A DNA stretch of 64,000 bases from Polyangiaceae bacterium. Lineage in GTDB: Bacteria; Myxococcota_A; Polyangia; Polyangiales; Polyangiaceae. Of this stretch, positions 62,219 through 64,000 are shown piece by piece (positions within the stretch are counted from its first letter, which is position 1; each line of letters opens with the position of its first letter). The stretch spans positions 1 to 64,000 of the forward strand of contig JAICUB010000035.1 of NCBI GenBank assembly GCA_025936045.1. Direction: 5' to 3'. The position numbers were made by a program, and so were the translations under genes. The notes beneath the pieces were generated by a model. The model had not been told where the DNA came from and made no database searches. It worked only from the letters and a program-made list of their open reading frames with translations.

Positions 62219-62841
62219 GCGTAGCGCTCGAGAAACTGCGCGATGGCCAGCGTGACGGCGGCGTCGACGGCGGCCTGCGTTTCTCCGCGTGCGGCGAGCT
62301 CGCGCTTACCTACCGTGAGCCCGTGGTCGCCGCCCTCGACGACGTGGAGCTCGTTCGGCGCGCGCATGCGCGGACGGACCGTCGCGAGCCGCTCGAGCGG
62401 ACACAGCTTGTCGCGCGTACCCTGCACGAACAAGATCGGCCGCGTGAGCTCGAGCAAGACGGCGTCCCGCACGTCTCCGCGCATGCCGACGAGCGGGTAG
62501 CCGAGGCACACGAGCGCCGCGATCGCGTCGCCGAGCTTCACCGCCACATGGCAGCCCATGCGTCCGCCCATGCTCTTGCCCGCGAGCACCTTCGCTCCGC
62601 CGGGCCCGAAGTCGAGGCTCGCCTTCGCGAGTGCCTCCTCGTGCGCCGCGACGAGCACCGGCTGCCGGTCTGGAGATTTTCGTCCCGCGAGCATGTACGG
62701 ATAGTCGAAGGTTTCCACGTGGCCGAGCGCTTCGAGGCGCTTTTTCTGCTCGCGCATCCAGGTCGAAGCGCTCGGTGCGCCGGCGCCCGGCGCGAGTAAA
62801 ATGAGTCGGTTCGCGGCGCTCACTCGGCCTCGATCGCGCAC
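62215..62841 (-). CDS. Alpha/beta hydrolase, KANL3/Tex30-like family
   Basis: This cytoplasmic hydrolase (208 residues) has a complete catalytic triad: the nucleophile Ser in GKSMGGRMG, the acid Asp in VQGTRDKLCPLERL and His in VEGGDHGLTVGKRELAARG. The N-terminal LILLAPGAGAPSASTWMREQKKRLEALG is the family's oxyanion strand. Start is ATG 62841; a GTG at 62823 is also possible. It begins 12 bp after the aconitase-like gene and overlaps the permease gene. Confidence 0.85.
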   Translation of the reverse strand: MRDRGRVSAANRLILLAPGAGAPSASTWMREQKKRLEALGHVETFDYPYMLAGRKSPDRQPVLVAAHEEALAKASLDFGPGGAKVLAGKSMGGRMGCHVAVKLGDAIAALVCLGYPLVGMRGDVRDAVLLELTRPILFVQGTRDKLCPLERLATVRPRMRAPNELHVVEGGDHGLTVGKRELAARGETQAAVDAAVTLAIAQFLERYA

Positions 62842-62853
62842 TGCCGCTCGAGG

Positions 62854-64000
62854 CTAGCGCTTCGCGAGCACGATCTGCGTGCGTGCGCTGCCGGCGGTCG
62901 TCCACTCGCGTTCCGCGCCGACCGCGAGGAAGGTGAGCTCGACGGGCTTGCCACCGGCCGACGCGCTGATCGTAGCCTTGCCGTTCCACTCCGCGGGCGC
63001 GGGCAAGCCGAGCGACGGCTGGCCCAGCAGCGCGCGGAGCGCGTCCGGTTCGGCGCGCAGGGCGAGGATACCGGTGCCGGCGAGCAGCCCCACGACCCCC
63101 GCAGGGATGTGCGTCGCGATGACGGCGCGTACGGCGCCGGAGAGCTCGGGTGCGCGGCGCGCGACCCAACGGACGTCGTCGAGCGAGCCCAACACGAGCG
63201 CGCTCGGTTGCTCCGGACGGCCCCGTTCGGCGACGAGCGGCAGCGTCTGCGCGGCGCGCCAGCCGTGCGCGGGCGGCGCTTCGAGCGGTGCCGCCTTGGC
63301 GCCGTCGGCCTCCTTGCCCTTGCCCTTCGTCTTGCGGACGATGAGTACGTCGTCGGTCGGGAGCGTGCGCGGAACCGTCACGCGTACGGGACGCTTGAAC
63401 GAGCGCGGATCACCGACGACGCCGGTCGCGACCGCGAAGGCGAGCGTCTCGGCGGACGCGATTACGGCACGCGTCGGCGGATGATCGGGCTCGGGATCGA
63501 ACGTGCGCATCGACACGCCGCCCGGCGCGGGAGGATAGAGCTCACCGGTGAGCAGGCGCGGATCCGACTCCACGATGCGGGCGCCGGTCGCGATCAGATC
63601 GACGAGCGCGCCCGATTGCGCCAGCACCTCGAGCGTCTGGCGCGAGGACGGGGCCACCAAGAAGTCCAGCCGTGGCGGCACGCGCTTGCTCTTCAAGAGC
63701 GCCGCCGCCGCGAGCAGATCGCGGAGTGACGCTCCCGAGTCACCACCGAGAACGACTTGCGAAACGGGGCTGTCCGCGAGCTCACGCACCTGGCGCACGA
63801 CGCCGTCCTCGTCGAGCACGAGCGGATCGACCGCGGACAGATCGACGCTGATCGCGTCCTCGCAGGGCGCGCCCGGATCGGGCGACAGCCCGCGGTGCGC
63901 CTTCGAACGCCGCTGATCGCGCAGGTACACCTCCGTCTTCTCGTCGCTGACGAACACGGCGGCGGCCGCGCCGAGCTGCGGCGCCATCGCGGCGAGCACG
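62854..64000 (-). CDS. Aconitase-family protein lacking Fe-S cysteines (5' end outside window)
   Basis: The visible 381 residues align with the middle and C-terminal parts of aconitate hydratase. The block LLKSKRVPPRLDFLVAPSSRQTLEVLAQSG leads to ALVDLIATGARIVES, then PAPGGVSMRTFDPEPDH and VIASAETLAFAVATGVVGDP. The swivelling domain shows GTGILAL. In active aconitases a Cys sits in GSCTN and two more in a CGPC motif. Here these positions read GGDSGA and ESDPRLLTG. The visible region has only one Cys (GAPCED), away from these sites. The conserved GSSREHAA substrate motif is GSLDDVRW. Catalysis by a [4Fe-4S] centre is therefore not expected. The gene leads a compact five-gene minus-strand set. 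The N-terminal part is beyond the window. Confidence 0.85.
   Translation of the reverse strand, partial: VLAAMAPQLGAAAAVFVSDEKTEVYLRDQRRSKAHRGLSPDPGAPCEDAISVDLSAVDPLVLDEDGVVRQVRELADSPVSQVVLGGDSGASLRDLLAAAALLKSKRVPPRLDFLVAPSSRQTLEVLAQSGALVDLIATGARIVESDPRLLTGELYPPAPGGVSMRTFDPEPDHPPTRAVIASAETLAFAVATGVVGDPRSFKRPVRVTVPRTLPTDDVLIVRKTKGKGKEADGAKAAPLEAPPAHGWRAAQTLPLVAERGRPEQPSALVLGSLDDVRWVARRAPELSGAVRAVIATHIPAGVVGLLAGTGILALRAEPDALRALLGQPSLGLPAPAEWNGKATISASAGGKPVELTFLAVGAEREWTTAGSARTQIVLAKR

Overview
The window is a very GC-rich chromosomal segment whose content points to a myxobacterium, most likely of the Polyangia/Sorangium type. This is an inference from gene content, not from a marker gene. The supporting signs are large secreted lipoproteins with Gly/Ser/Ala-rich stalks and von Willebrand A domains, a giant kinase-like TPR protein, a sigma-54 activator, a complete type II secretion operon, a LexA-like box close to the Myxococcus type, and a fragment resembling the AgmX/PglI C-terminal domain.

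Layout. 1-3.3 kb: rpoD (3' end outside the window) and dnaG, divergent from a radical SAM gene with a LexA-like box in its promoter. 4.3-5.7 kb: a 480-bp non-coding stretch with a 28-bp palindrome, then a lipoprotein built of four repeats. 5.8-10.2 kb: a MacAB-like ABC export operon (adaptor, ATPase, two permeases). 10.3-12.8 kb: a glycoside hydrolase overlapping a class IV aminotransferase-fold gene that encodes no lysine. 12.8-16.9 kb: an unknown gene, ridA, recR and dnaX on the minus strand. 17-19.8 kb: a membrane histidine kinase overlapping bioA. 19.8-26.5 kb: a secreted phosphoesterase, a truncated nucleotidyltransferase, two tandem vWA lipoproteins and a third divergent one. 26.6-33.6 kb: a small ferredoxin, a 1966-residue secreted protein with C-type lectin domains and an M4 metallopeptidase, and a small lipoprotein.

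33.7-50.3 kb: a TPR protein, an NtrC-type regulator and the type II secretion operon in the order gspC-D-E-F-(G-like)-G-H-I-J-K-L-M-N. It carries the inner-membrane platform, secretin, ATPase and pseudopilins, but no prepilin peptidase. The metalloprotease and vWA lipoproteins nearby are plausible substrates (inference). 50.3-55.6 kb: a 1766-residue kinase-like TPR protein with degenerate kinase motifs. 55.7-60.3 kb: an FtsB-like protein, a GspE-N-domain protein, and methylmalonyl-CoA mutase overlapping its MeaB chaperone. 60.3-64 kb: a compact minus-strand set holding an epimerase-like VOC protein, a beta-rich exported protein, a TSUP permease, an alpha/beta hydrolase and an aconitase-family protein without its Fe-S cysteines (5' end outside the window).

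The most unusual points are a C-type lectin domain apparently nested inside another one, and three enzyme-family proteins that have lost key residues: the lysine-free aminotransferase fold, the cysteine-free aconitase and the kinase-like TPR protein. Several promoters also place the predicted transcription start on or next to the start codon. No tRNA, rRNA, CRISPR array, insertion sequence or phage gene was seen.
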